This document shows positions 17,461 through 25,911 of a stretch of DNA of 64,000 nt, piece after piece. Origin of the DNA: JAICKN01 sp036489565 (GTDB taxonomy: Bacteria > Acidobacteriota > Terriglobia > Terriglobales > Acidobacteriaceae); NCBI GenBank assembly GCA_036489565.1, contig DASXFN010000056.1, forward strand, positions 1 to 64,000. The letters run 5' to 3'. Numbering within the stretch: the first letter of the stretch is position 1; each line of letters starts with the position of its first letter. The position numbers and the translations under genes were made by a program. The notes below the pieces were generated by a model. The model ran no database searches. It saw only the letters and a program-made list of their open reading frames with translations, and was not told the origin of the DNA.

Positions 17461-17466
17461 ATTATA
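17461..17466 (-). promoter_or_regulatory. -10 element for tRNA-Arg
   Basis: A perfect TATAAT on the minus strand, 24 bases before the mature tRNA 5' end. No good -35 is seen at 17-18 bases. The position fits a tRNA promoter with a short leader. Confidence 0.5.
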
Positions 17467-17939
17467 GCGGAAACTCCGCGCTACCGAAAATCCTGCGGAA
17501 CAGGGTGCGGTACCGAGATTTGATTCAGGTGAATTGCTTATGAGGCGATCTTCTCTTAAGCAAAGGTGCCCGCGCGAAAGTAATTCTTTCCTGCCGCCCT
17601 GAAATTCCTACCGGGGAAGACCTTCCCTCGCAGTTTTATTTTCAGCAATTTAAGAGTGGCACCAGGGATGCTACAAAACAAGCAGACGAAGTGGCGCGCA
17701 ACGGGGCGCTCTCGAGAATAACTTCGGCCAGAGGTTTTCTTGAGCGCCCCTTGCTTTTTGTCTAATCCCACCCAAGCGTATTCCTAAAGTCTGACGCCAG
17801 CCCCCTGAGATCATCGAGATCATCAAGTTTCACGTTTCTCCTCAACTTCCGGGGAATACCCCAATGAGCGAGGGCAGATTATCGATAGGATAGGGATTCT
17901 TCGCCGGTAAAACTTGGCTCAGAATGACAACTGAGTATG
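17467..17939. other. Gene-poor region with terminator-like hairpin (17703-17760)
   Basis: About 470 bases between tRNA-Arg and the HMA-like gene. GGGGCGCTC (17703-17711) and GAGCGCCCC (17742-17750) are a perfect 9-bp inverted repeat with a 30-base loop, followed by TTGCTTTTTG. Read rightward this resembles the 3' end of a transcript, but no rightward gene lies upstream of it. A small RNA is possible. No coding frame looks real. Confidence 0.4.
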
Positions 17940-18167
17940 CTAGGCCAAGGCGAGTTTTTCTGTGACATCCACGCCGGCACGGCGCAGCAGTCCCGCTACG
18001 GAGGGTTCCTTCAGCCTGGAGGCGTCGTACTCCACGCGGACCGTTTTTTCCTGCTCGTTGAATACAATGCGGCGAATTCCATACACTTCCCGCATGTTGT
18101 CGATCGCGCGCATTTCAGGCTCGCTGGGTGCGGTAACATACCGGTAGGTGACATCGAGTTGCGTCAT
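17940..18167 (-). CDS. Cys-less HMA-like small protein beside copper ATPase
   Basis: A 75-residue protein with the beta-alpha-beta-beta-alpha-beta pattern of heavy-metal-associated domains (VTYRYVTAP..., VYGIRRIVFNEQEKTVRVEYD, then LKEPSVAGLLRRAGVDV). It has no Cys at all, so the usual CxxC metal site is missing. GGAG five bases before the ATG supports the start. It diverges from the copper ATPase gene with an 85-base gap, so the two probably share a control region. It could be a regulatory or structural partner of the ATPase rather than a metal carrier; this is inference. Confidence 0.75.
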   Translation of the reverse strand: MTQLDVTYRYVTAPSEPEMRAIDNMREVYGIRRIVFNEQEKTVRVEYDASRLKEPSVAGLLRRAGVDVTEKLALA

Positions 18168-18252
18168 TAGCGCTCCGTAAAGCTAAAGTTGGTTTTGCGG
18201 CTCCTGGGCGGAGTGAATCCAATATAAATCAAGTACCATCTATAGCCTACGA

Positions 18253-20820
18253 ATGTCTTCCGAACATGAGATAAACGACAACGAGGCCCAGGGCCTGATT
18301 ACGTCCTCCGTTGCGGCAGTGAGGGACCTGGTTTGCGGGATGACGGTGAATCCCACCACGGCCAAGCATCGCTTCGAGCACTCCGACAAAACGCAATATT
18401 TCTGCTCGGCGGGTTGCGTTGAGAAGTTCAAGGCCGACCCGAATAAATATCTAAATGCGTCTCGTCCGTCTGGCTTGATAACGATAGGAATGCCTGGCAT
18501 GGCGGGGTCGGGAACTACCCTACAAGGAACCTCAACGCATCGACAAGCGGCACACGCGCAGTTGCCGAACCATGCGCCCGCTCTGGTTGCCGAAGCGGCA
18601 AGCTCCACTCCATCCTATGTTTGTCCCATGTGCCCGGAGGTGCGTGAAAGCAAGCCCGGGGCGTGTCCGAGTTGCGGCATGGCGCTGGAGCCAGAGATGC
18701 CGATCGCGCGGAATCGCGTGGAATATACGTGTCCCATGCATCCTGAGATTGTGCGTCCGGGGCCGGGGAGTTGCCCGATTTGCGGGATGGCGCTCGAGCC
18801 GCGCACGGTGACAGCGTCCGAAGAAGAAAATCCTGAGTTGCGGAGTATGAGCCGGCGATTCTGGATCAGCCTGATACTGACCGCGCCTTTACTGGCCATT
18901 GACATGGGAGACATGCTGCCGGGAATGCGCCTGGAGCGCTTCCTGCCCAGCGGTTGGCTGCCCTGGATTGAACTGTTGCTGGCGACTCCGGTGGTGTTGT
19001 GGGGGGGCGCGCCATTCTTCCAGCGCGGCTGGACTTCCATTGTTAACCGTTCGCTGAATATGTTCACGCTGATCGCCATGGGTACAGGCGTGGCGTATGG
19101 CTTTAGCCTGGTGGCGACGATTTTTCCAGGAATCTTTCCGTTAGAGTTTCGCGGGATGAATGGAGCGCCTCCGATGTACTACGAGGCCGCGGCGGCCATC
19201 ACTACGCTGGTGCTGGTCGGCCAAGTCCTGGAGTTGCGCGCCCGCAGCCACACAAGCGCGGCCATCAGGGCGCTGCTCGATCTTGCGCCTAAAACTGCGC
19301 GCGTGGTGCGGAACGGAAAAGAAGAAGATATCCCTCTTGGGCATGTCGTGCCCGGCGATCAGCTGCGGGTGCGCCCAGGAGAAAAAATTCCCGTAGATGG
19401 CGTCGTGCTCGAAGGCAACAGCTCCGTGGATGAGTCCATGATTACCGGGGAATCGGCGCCCGTGGAGAAACTGGCCGCCAGCCGCGTGATTGGCGGGACG
19501 GTCAACAGTACGGGATCGTTCATCATGCGGGCCGAGCATGTGGGAAGCGAAACACTGCTGGCGCAGATTGTGCAGATGGTCAGCCAGGCGCAGCGCAGCC
19601 GCGCCCCAATTCAACGGTTGGCCGACCGGGTGGCGGCTTGGTTCGTGCCCGCCGTTGTGCTGATCGCTGCGATTACATTTGTCGCGTGGATATTCTTGGG
19701 GCCGGAGCCTCGACTGGCGCATGCGCTGGTGAATGCGGTTGCCGTGCTTATTATCGCGTGTCCCTGTGCGCTGGGGCTAGCTACGCCGATGGCCATTATG
19801 GTAGGCACGGGAAGAGGCGCGAAGTCTGGCGTGCTGATTAAAAATGCCGAGGCTTTGGAAGCGCTGGAAAAAGTAAACACGCTGGTGGTGGACAAAACCG
19901 GAACGCTCACCGAGGGCAAACCTCGGGTGGTTGCGGTGCGCGCGATTTCTCCGTGGACAGAAGCTGACATTTTGCATTTTGTCGCCAGCCTGGAGCAGGG
20001 AAGCGAACACCCTTTGGGATCGGCAGTGGTGAAGGCTGCCGGGGAGCAGAATTTGCCTTTGGTCCCCGCCGCGCGATTCGAATATTTTCCTGGGAAGGGC
20101 GTGGCAGGGGAGGTCGAAGGGAAGCAGCTTGCAGCGGGCAACGCGGGGTTATTTGACCAAATAGGAATTTCATTCTCTCCTGCCGAAAATCGAATCCCGT
20201 CAGCCACCGGGACCGTGATGTTTGTTGCAATCAATCATCAGCCAGCCGGACAAATCGAGATTGCCGACGCCATCAAAGCGTCCACGCCACAAGCTATCCG
20301 CGATCTGCAGGCGCAAGGGATGAAAATTATTATGCTCACGGGCGACAGCCACGCGAGCGCCCGGCACGTGGCGCAAGAGCTGGGTATCGCCGAGTATCAG
20401 GCGGAAGTCTTGCCTGAAGATAAATTGGAAGCAATTCGCCGCCTGCAACAACAAGGCCGCACTGTTGCCATGGCCGGCGACGGCGTCAACGATGCCCCTG
20501 CTTTGGCGCAGGCGGATGTCGGCATCGCCATGGGCACCGGGACGGACGTCGCTCTGGAAAGCGCGGGCATCACTTTACTCAAGGGCGATCTCTCGGGCAT
20601 TGTGCGTGCCCGCAGGTTGAGCCGGGCAACCATGCGCAACATCCGTCAAAACTTGTTCTTCGCTTTTATCTACAATTCGCTGGGTGTGCCGATTGCCGCG
20701 GGTATTCTGTATCCGTTCTTTGGTCTGCTTCTGAGTCCTGTTCTGGCGGCGGCCGCCATGAGTTTGAGTTCGGTGTCTGTAATTACAAATGCGCTCAGGC
20801 TACGCAGCGCGCGGCTTTAG
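18253..20820 (+). CDS. copA: Copper-translocating P-type ATPase with YHS and two HMBD domains
   Basis: An 855-residue P1B ATPase that exports Cu(I) (or Ag(I)) across the inner membrane. The N-terminus has a YHS domain (DLVCGM at ~25, YFCSAGC at ~49-55) and two short heavy-metal-binding domains: residues ~122-147, where CPMC replaces the common CPMH, and ~158-183 with CPMHPEI and CPICGM. The core follows: TGES actuator (398-401), transmembrane CPC (503-505), phosphorylated Asp in DKTGT (547-551), SEHPLGSA for nucleotide binding, and AGDGVNDAPAL. There is no classical GMTCxxC HMA domain; the YHS/HMBD modules take its place. The start lacks a clear ribosome site. A Cys-less HMA-like gene diverges upstream. 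Confidence 0.95.
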   Translation: MSSEHEINDNEAQGLITSSVAAVRDLVCGMTVNPTTAKHRFEHSDKTQYFCSAGCVEKFKADPNKYLNASRPSGLITIGMPGMAGSGTTLQGTSTHRQAAHAQLPNHAPALVAEAASSTPSYVCPMCPEVRESKPGACPSCGMALEPEMPIARNRVEYTCPMHPEIVRPGPGSCPICGMALEPRTVTASEEENPELRSMSRRFWISLILTAPLLAIDMGDMLPGMRLERFLPSGWLPWIELLLATPVVLWGGAPFFQRGWTSIVNRSLNMFTLIAMGTGVAYGFSLVATIFPGIFPLEFRGMNGAPPMYYEAAAAITTLVLVGQVLELRARSHTSAAIRALLDLAPKTARVVRNGKEEDIPLGHVVPGDQLRVRPGEKIPVDGVVLEGNSSVDESMITGESAPVEKLAASRVIGGTVNSTGSFIMRAEHVGSETLLAQIVQMVSQAQRSRAPIQRLADRVAAWFVPAVVLIAAITFVAWIFLGPEPRLAHALVNAVAVLIIACPCALGLATPMAIMVGTGRGAKSGVLIKNAEALEALEKVNTLVVDKTGTLTEGKPRVVAVRAISPWTEADILHFVASLEQGSEHPLGSAVVKAAGEQNLPLVPAARFEYFPGKGVAGEVEGKQLAAGNAGLFDQIGISFSPAENRIPSATGTVMFVAINHQPAGQIEIADAIKASTPQAIRDLQAQGMKIIMLTGDSHASARHVAQELGIAEYQAEVLPEDKLEAIRRLQQQGRTVAMAGDGVNDAPALAQADVGIAMGTGTDVALESAGITLLKGDLSGIVRARRLSRATMRNIRQNLFFAFIYNSLGVPIAAGILYPFFGLLLSPVLAAAAMSLSSVSVITNALRLRSARL

Positions 20821-20830
20821 CTTAAAGCCG
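20812..20830 (+). repeat. Stem-loop overlapping the copA stop codon
   Basis: CGGCTTTA (20812-20819) and TAAAGCCG (20823-20830) form a perfect 8-bp stem with a 3-base loop that contains the end of the stop codon. No U-run follows. It may protect the mRNA 3' end or act as a weak terminator. Confidence 0.4.
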
Positions 20831-20966
20831 AACCCACGTCAAAGACCAAAACCAAATGGTATCGGCTACCATACTTTTCCAGCCGGTGCACCATTTCGCT
20901 AATTGACAGTTATCGTTCGCTACAGAACAATGAAGCCAATCAGCTATTCACCTTAGGGGAGGCTTT

Positions 20967-21770
20967 ATGCCTGAAGACGGTTCAACCGAAAGTAGCGCGG
21001 GTAAATGGATACTTCTCGCGCTGGCGGTAATTTATGTTGCGGGATCGCTGTATTTTCTGTTCACTCTGCGCGGACAACTTGGGGCCTTGAGCGCGGAACA
21101 GAGCGCGAACAAGACGCATGTCGGCGATCTGGAAAAGCGCTTACAGAATGCAGAATCAGACGACGAAACTCTCGCCAAGCAGTTGGGAATGACCAAGAAG
21201 GACCTGGCGGAGCGCGCGGCCGATCTGCGGCACCAGCAGCAGGCCGCCGAGGCACGGATCGCAGCAGAACAGAAGCAACAAATTACAGAAGTGAATGGCG
21301 AGGTTTTGGGCGTTAAAAACGATGTCACCGGCGTCAAGGGCGACGTTGCTTCCACCAGAAGCGACTTGGAAGCGACCAAGGCGAAACTGCAGAGCACGAT
21401 CGGCGACCTTGGAGTGCAGAGTGGATTAATTGCCGGAACGCGGTCGGATTTAGAGGTTCTAAAACACAAAGGCGATCGCAATTACATCGAATTCACTCTC
21501 CTTAAAGGCGCACAAGCGCAGGCAATTTCCACCGTCAAGCTACAGCTGAAGAAAACGGACCCAAAACGCGGCAAATTCACCATCAACGTGACTGCCGATG
21601 ATAAGACAATCGAAAAAAAGGATAGAAACGTCTCTGAACCAATTCAGTTTTATACGGGGCGCGACCACATGCTGTATGAATTGGTGATTTGGACGGTGGA
21701 CAAGAAACAGGTCACGGGTTACTTGACTACGCCGAAAAACGCGCCAGTCCCCGTGACGCCGGGCGAATAA
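20967..21770 (+). CDS. Membrane-anchored coiled-coil protein of unknown function
   Basis: A 267-residue protein with one N-terminal membrane segment (WILLALAVIYVAGSLYFLF, about 14-32) and a short cytoplasmic head. A long coiled coil follows (about 38-165), including a repeated pattern V-x-G-V-K-x-D-V. The last ~100 residues form a beta-rich domain (FTLLKGAQAQAISTVKLQL, GKFTINVTADDK, LYELVIWTVDKKQVTGYL). The architecture suggests a periplasmic coiled-coil spacer carrying a small sensing or binding domain. I do not recognise the family. GGGGAGG before the ATG gives a strong start. The DUF421 gene follows closely on the same strand and may be co-transcribed. Confidence 0.78.
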   Translation: MPEDGSTESSAGKWILLALAVIYVAGSLYFLFTLRGQLGALSAEQSANKTHVGDLEKRLQNAESDDETLAKQLGMTKKDLAERAADLRHQQQAAEARIAAEQKQQITEVNGEVLGVKNDVTGVKGDVASTRSDLEATKAKLQSTIGDLGVQSGLIAGTRSDLEVLKHKGDRNYIEFTLLKGAQAQAISTVKLQLKKTDPKRGKFTINVTADDKTIEKKDRNVSEPIQFYTGRDHMLYELVIWTVDKKQVTGYLTTPKNAPVPVTPGE

Positions 21771-21794
21771 CAAATGCTTCCCGGTGGCCACGCA

Positions 21795-22298
21795 ATGCTG
21801 CAAATCTTCATGCGGACGGCGGCGATTTATGCTGTTGTGCTGCTGGGGGTACGGGTAAGTGGAAAGCGTGAGGTGGGGCAAATGACGCCCTTTGACCTCA
21901 CGCTTCTTTTATTGATCAGCAACGCCGTGCAGAACGCCATGACCGGCACAGATACGTCTCTAGTAGGTGGGATCGTCGCGGCGGCCACTCTTCTTCTTTT
22001 GAATTATCTGGTGGCGGAACTCTCCGGCGGCAATCGCCGCTTCCGCCGCTTTGTTGAAGGCCAGCCCAGTTTGCTGATTCATGATGGACAAATTGTTGGG
22101 GCGCACATGTCCAAAGAGCATGTCAGCATGGATGAACTACAAAGATCTCTCCGCGAACATGGGATCTCCAACTATCACGAAGTTGCTTTGGCGGTGCTGG
22201 AGGTGGACGGCTCCATCAGTTGCCTGAAGTATGACGAAATCAATCCAGGCTCGCACAATCACCTGGCGAAAAGACGCTTTCTTAAGAAGCCGGAATAA
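21795..22298 (+). CDS. DUF421 (YetF-like) membrane protein
   Basis: A 167-residue protein of the DUF421/YetF family. Three hydrophobic segments come first (MRTAAIYAVVLLGVRV, TLLLLISNAVQNAM, GGIVAAATLLLLNYLV) with the family motif GKREVGQMTPFDL between the first two. The C-terminal soluble domain follows: FVEGQPSLLIHDGQI, then LQRSLREHGISNYHEVALAVLEVDG. YetF proteins are inner-membrane proteins linked to spore or envelope stress in bacilli; the activity is unknown. The ATG at 21795 is preferred because GGTGG (21783-21787) is seven bases upstream and homologs begin at this point; an ATG at 21774 would add seven residues. It converges with the next gene. Confidence 0.85.
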   Translation: MLQIFMRTAAIYAVVLLGVRVSGKREVGQMTPFDLTLLLLISNAVQNAMTGTDTSLVGGIVAAATLLLLNYLVAELSGGNRRFRRFVEGQPSLLIHDGQIVGAHMSKEHVSMDELQRSLREHGISNYHEVALAVLEVDGSISCLKYDEINPGSHNHLAKRRFLKKPE

Positions 22299-22299
22299 T

Positions 22300-22935
22300 T
22301 CACTTCGTAAAAATTAGGGGCAACGGCTGGCGGTCAGGCCAAATGGTGACAGTCAGCGATTTCCGATTGTTAAACGCGTCCAAGGTCACAGGGAAACTTA
22401 CAATCATTGTGCCACTCGCTTGTGCGCCAGCGTCTATTTTTTCTTCCAACGTCAATGGCGCTTGCGCATGCTCCTTCAACGTAGGGAGAGCCTGATAGTA
22501 ACGGTCCAAATCCACCGCAGCTGCGGCGTCATCTGAATAAGTTTTTTCGGGGGTGGCGATTTCCGCCTTCATGGACTGAATCCATAACGGTTTTTCGCTC
22601 GTGTTTTTCAACGAGACGTTGATCGCAACCATGACGGAATTCTGGTTGGGAATTTCGACGGCGGTCACTTCATCAATGGCGCCGGATGCGCTGGGTTTGG
22701 GGCGTTGCAGAAAGGACGCAACCGCGACAACCACGATCACAACCGCCGCGCAAATGCCAAGAATCTTTACCGGAGGCAAGTTTTTCTTTGCCGTGCCGTA
22801 CTCTTCGCCAATGTTGAAATCGGAAGACAACTCACCTTGAGCAGATGGCGACGCGACGGATTGATCCGAAGAGGGGGAAGCAGCGTTGGGCGGCAGCGGT
22901 GACGGCGGCGGTACGTATGGTTTATCTTCCGGCAT
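22300..22935 (-). CDS. Single-pass membrane protein with Pro-rich head
   Basis: A 211-residue protein of unknown family. The first ~50 residues are rich in Pro, Ser and Ala and likely disordered. One membrane segment follows (ILGICAAVVIVVVAVASFL, about 58-77). The outer part looks like an immunoglobulin-like or FxLYD-type beta domain (VMVAINVSLKNTSEKPLWIQSMKAEI, split around the conserved N-x-S), ending with SGTMIVSFPVTLDAF. Such domains often sit outside the inner membrane. The ATG at 22935 is preferred over one 11 codons upstream because AGGAAGA lies just before it. It has no neighbour on its strand close enough to be an operon partner. Confidence 0.72.
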   Translation of the reverse strand: MPEDKPYVPPPSPLPPNAASPSSDQSVASPSAQGELSSDFNIGEEYGTAKKNLPPVKILGICAAVVIVVVAVASFLQRPKPSASGAIDEVTAVEIPNQNSVMVAINVSLKNTSEKPLWIQSMKAEIATPEKTYSDDAAAAVDLDRYYQALPTLKEHAQAPLTLEEKIDAGAQASGTMIVSFPVTLDAFNNRKSLTVTIWPDRQPLPLIFTK

Positions 22936-23039
22936 AGATGATCTTCCTGCGAACTCTTGTTCCTGCAAGATATTGCGAATGGGTTGCGAATCGAATTGTA
23001 GCTCTGTTTCGGGGTAGGAGTCTTAATTTGTTCCCCGAC

Positions 23040-24785
23040 TCAGCTCCAATTATGCTTCATCGCCTCGGCAAACTTTTTTACGGGAAGCGTATTGAGCACA
23101 TCGTCTTTGGTCAGCCACGCGCGCCGGGCCTGCAAAATTCCATAGCGAATCTTGTCGAGATGCGAGGTGTGGTGCGAATCGGTGTTGATCACAATCTTTA
23201 CGCCATGCTGCTTTGCCAGCCTTAAATGACGGTCGCAAAGATCAAGCCGGTCAGGATAGGAATTTAATTCCATGGCAACTTTGTGCTTCGCGGCCGCCTT
23301 AATGACGGCTTCTATATCGAACTGATAGGCCTCACGCCGAAGCAGCAGCCGGCCTGTAGGATGGCCGAGGAAGGAAGTATTTGGATTGCTCACGGCTCTT
23401 AGAAGGCGGTCTGTCATTTCTGCCGGGGCCTGGCCAAACTGTGAGTGCACGCTGGCAATCACGAGATCCATCTGCTCCAGTACGGAGTCGGAAAGGTCGA
23501 GCGCGCCATCGCCAAGGATGTCCACTTCGATTCCGGCGAAGATGGTGATACCGTCAATTTCTTTGTTGGCGTCGTGAATGCGCTGAATGTGTTCAACCGC
23601 GCGTTTGTCATCCAGACCGTTGGCGAAGGCAAGATTTTTTGAGTGGTCGGTGATGGCCATGTATTTATATCCCTTCGCCTTCGCCGCTTCGGCCATCTCT
23701 ACAATTGTGTTGCGGCCATCAGTTTCCACGGTGTGCATGTGCACATCGCCCTGCAAGTCTCCTTTGGTGATGAGCGCCGGTAAAGCATGCTCTGCCGCCG
23801 CGTCAATTTCACCTCCGTTCTCGCGGAGTTCCGGAGGAATGTAGTCGAGTTTGAGCAGGGAATAAATTTCTTCTTCCGTGCGGCTTGCGACCGGCTTTCC
23901 GTCTTCTACGCGGGTCAGGCTGTATTCATTCAGCGTATAGCCCATTTTCAAGGCGCGTTGCCTTAGTGCTACATTGTGGGCTTTTGACCCAGTGAAGTAC
24001 TGCATGGCCGCGCCGAAAGATTCCGGAGGAAGCAGGCGCACATCCACTTGCATGCCTCCGCGCATGCGGAAGCTGACTTTGTTGTCTCCGCTGGCAATGA
24101 TTTCCATTAATCCGGGCAGCTTGATAATGTGGGCGATCAGTTCCTGCCGCGAAGATTCATCGCAACATGCTTTGCCGGTGACCAGAATGTCCAGATCGCC
24201 AACCGTCTCACGGCCGCGGCGCAGCGAACCGGCGGAAGTCACCTTCTCCACTCCGGCATATCCTTTCAGATGTTCCACGATTTTTTGCGCCTGTATTTCG
24301 GCGGCGTCAATCAGGAAGCGTCCGGCGATGCGTTGATAGTCTTCAATCGCCTTCAAAAGTTTCTGTTCCTGCTTTTCGCCCATGCGCGGCAGTTCGCGAA
24401 TTTTCCCCTCGCGCGCAAGCTTTCCCACTCCCTCAACGTCGCAAACCTGGTAAGCGCTCCAGATGAGCGCAATCGTCTTTGGTCCTAGGCCCTGGATCTT
24501 GAGCAGATCAAGCATGGACGGCTTGTACTTGCCCAGCATCTCCGAATGCAGCGAGAGTTTGCCATCACGAAACATTTCCTGCAGGTTCGCGAGCATTCCC
24601 TTGCCAATGCCCGGAATGCCCAATACCTTCTTGGGTTCGGCGATTAAGTCCGCGATCTGTTGCGGGAAAGCTTCAATCGCTTCCGCGGCATTGCGGTAGG
24701 AACGGATGCGGAAAGAGTCCTGCCCGTCAATTTCCAGGAGATCGGCGGTTTCGTAGAGAATTCCGGCGAGTGCTTTGTTGTCCAT
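23040..24785 (-). CDS. polX: DNA polymerase/3'-5' exonuclease PolX
   Basis: A 581-residue family X DNA polymerase used in base-excision gap filling. The N-terminal half has the helical 8-kDa domain (ILYETADLLEIDGQ, FRIRSYRNAAEAI), helix-hairpin-helix motifs (LGIPGIGKGM, IQGLGPKT) and the nucleotidyl-transferase site GSLRRGRETVGDLDILV with its paired Asp. The C-terminal half is a PHP metal-dependent exonuclease (GDVHMHTVETDG, AITDHSKNL, GIEVDIL, NTDSHHTSHLD). Length and order match bacterial PolX. The start lacks a clear ribosome site, but the N-terminal helix begins right there. A cold-shock gene lies 124 bases upstream on the same strand. Confidence 0.95.
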   Translation of the reverse strand: MDNKALAGILYETADLLEIDGQDSFRIRSYRNAAEAIEAFPQQIADLIAEPKKVLGIPGIGKGMLANLQEMFRDGKLSLHSEMLGKYKPSMLDLLKIQGLGPKTIALIWSAYQVCDVEGVGKLAREGKIRELPRMGEKQEQKLLKAIEDYQRIAGRFLIDAAEIQAQKIVEHLKGYAGVEKVTSAGSLRRGRETVGDLDILVTGKACCDESSRQELIAHIIKLPGLMEIIASGDNKVSFRMRGGMQVDVRLLPPESFGAAMQYFTGSKAHNVALRQRALKMGYTLNEYSLTRVEDGKPVASRTEEEIYSLLKLDYIPPELRENGGEIDAAAEHALPALITKGDLQGDVHMHTVETDGRNTIVEMAEAAKAKGYKYMAITDHSKNLAFANGLDDKRAVEHIQRIHDANKEIDGITIFAGIEVDILGDGALDLSDSVLEQMDLVIASVHSQFGQAPAEMTDRLLRAVSNPNTSFLGHPTGRLLLRREAYQFDIEAVIKAAAKHKVAMELNSYPDRLDLCDRHLRLAKQHGVKIVINTDSHHTSHLDKIRYGILQARRAWLTKDDVLNTLPVKKFAEAMKHNWS

Positions 24786-24909
24786 GCAGAACTTAGGTTA
24801 AAGCAACACTTGCGGAAGGGGAAGCGGAGGCTGGATAGTTTTTCGGTTGCACTGTGAGTGGGAATCCGAACTCGACGCACAGCGTGGGGATGAAGCGTAT
24901 TACTGAGGG

Positions 24910-25137
24910 CTAGGAAATTTTCGTGATATTCGCCGCTTGCGGACCTTTCTGGCCTTGGACTATCTCGAACTCTACCTGGTCACCTTCTTGCAGACTTTTA
25001 TAACCTTCCGATGTAATGGCGCTGTAGTGAACGAAAACATCGGGCCCGTCCTCGCGTCCGATAAATCCGTAACCCTTGGCGTTATTAAACCACTTGACCG
25101 TACCTTTCAGACGTTCCACGTATACCCCCCGAGGCAT
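24910..25137 (-). CDS. Cold-shock-domain protein (CspA family)
   Basis: A single cold-shock domain that binds single-stranded RNA or DNA. The RNP1 motif is KGYGFIGRE and RNP2 is DVFVHYSAI; the opening GTVKWFNNAKGYGF is standard. Two starts are possible: ATG at 25137 (75 residues, adding PRGVY before the domain) or GTG at 25119 (69 residues, VERLKGTVKW). The GTG has a G-rich stretch five bases upstream and gives the usual family N-terminus; the ATG lacks a ribosome site. A good promoter lies just upstream (25173-25201), giving a 5' leader of 30-50 bases. Confidence 0.92.
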   Translation of the reverse strand: MPRGVYVERLKGTVKWFNNAKGYGFIGREDGPDVFVHYSAITSEGYKSLQEGDQVEFEIVQGQKGPQAANITKIS

Positions 25138-25172
25138 GCGATTTCACAACGGAGCATGCCTCAATTGCTGTC

Positions 25173-25201
25173 ATTGTGCTGCCGTCATCGGGGCGTGTCA
25201 A
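25173..25201 (-). promoter_or_regulatory. Sigma-70-type promoter of the cold-shock gene
   Basis: On the minus strand a perfect -35 TTGACA (25201-25196), a 17-base spacer, and a -10 CACAAT (25178-25173, four of six matches to TATAAT). The predicted start of transcription is near 25166. Confidence 0.65.
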
Positions 25202-25224
25202 GGGCGGGAAAGACCAAAAACGCC

Positions 25225-25851
25225 TTATTTTTTGCCTTTGTGGGAATTACGGGTTTGCGCGAGCCAGAGAACTCCAGAGATAGTTTTTGCATCACGGATG
25301 GTTTGGTTCATCACCATGCCGACCGCTTTAGAAAGTGGAATGAAACGGACTTGGATAACTTCGTCGGCTTCGGGTTGCGCTTTTCCCGCGCGAAGATCTC
25401 GCGCAAGATAGATGGACATGGCTTCAGCGACGAAACCCGGACTCGCCCAAAAACGTATGATGCGTTTCCAACGGGCGGCGCTGTATCCGGTTTCCTCTAG
25501 CAGTTCACGCTTTGCGGCGGCGAGTTCTTTTTCCCCTTTATCAATGCGCCCTGCGGGAAGTTCCCACAAGTAGCGTTCCGCGGCGTGGCGGTACTGGCGC
25601 TCAAACAATAGCTGCGGTTCTTTCTCTTTGCGGCTCTCATCAATCGCTAGCACCACGATGGAACCGGTGTGATGCACAATGTCGCGTCGCGCGCGAATCC
25701 CCGAGGGCTCCAGCACGTCATCAGTCGTCACAGAAAACGCTGGGCCTCGATAGACCTCACGGCGGGAAAGAAGACGCGCTTTCTTGTTCGATGATTTCTT
25801 CGAAGAAGATTTTTTGCGTGAAGTTGAAGCAGAAGATGAAGATTTCCTCAT
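25225..25851 (-). CDS. Nudix hydrolase, ADP-ribose pyrophosphatase type
   Basis: A 208-residue Nudix enzyme that probably hydrolyses ADP-ribose or a related nucleoside diphosphate sugar. The Nudix box is complete at residues 101-123: Gly101, Glu107, REL(L)EE at 115-120, then TGY. The upstream WELPAGR and the LLFERQYRH strand are typical of the ADP-ribose branch, as is the late PxxFxxEAMSIYLA-like stretch (SPGFVAEAMSIYLA). The first ~25 residues are an unusual Ser/Lys-rich, very basic tail that could bind nucleic acid or be a mis-set start. It follows the HAD gene by 60 bases on the same strand, behind ymdB. Confidence 0.9.
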   Translation of the reverse strand: MRKSSSSASTSRKKSSSKKSSNKKARLLSRREVYRGPAFSVTTDDVLEPSGIRARRDIVHHTGSIVVLAIDESRKEKEPQLLFERQYRHAAERYLWELPAGRIDKGEKELAAAKRELLEETGYSAARWKRIIRFWASPGFVAEAMSIYLARDLRAGKAQPEADEVIQVRFIPLSKAVGMVMNQTIRDAKTISGVLWLAQTRNSHKGKK

Positions 25852-25911
25852 GAAGATACTATAAGCGAGGTAGGCAGGTATTCGCAGTGCTGGAAAAGGG
25901 TCGTACCCTGG

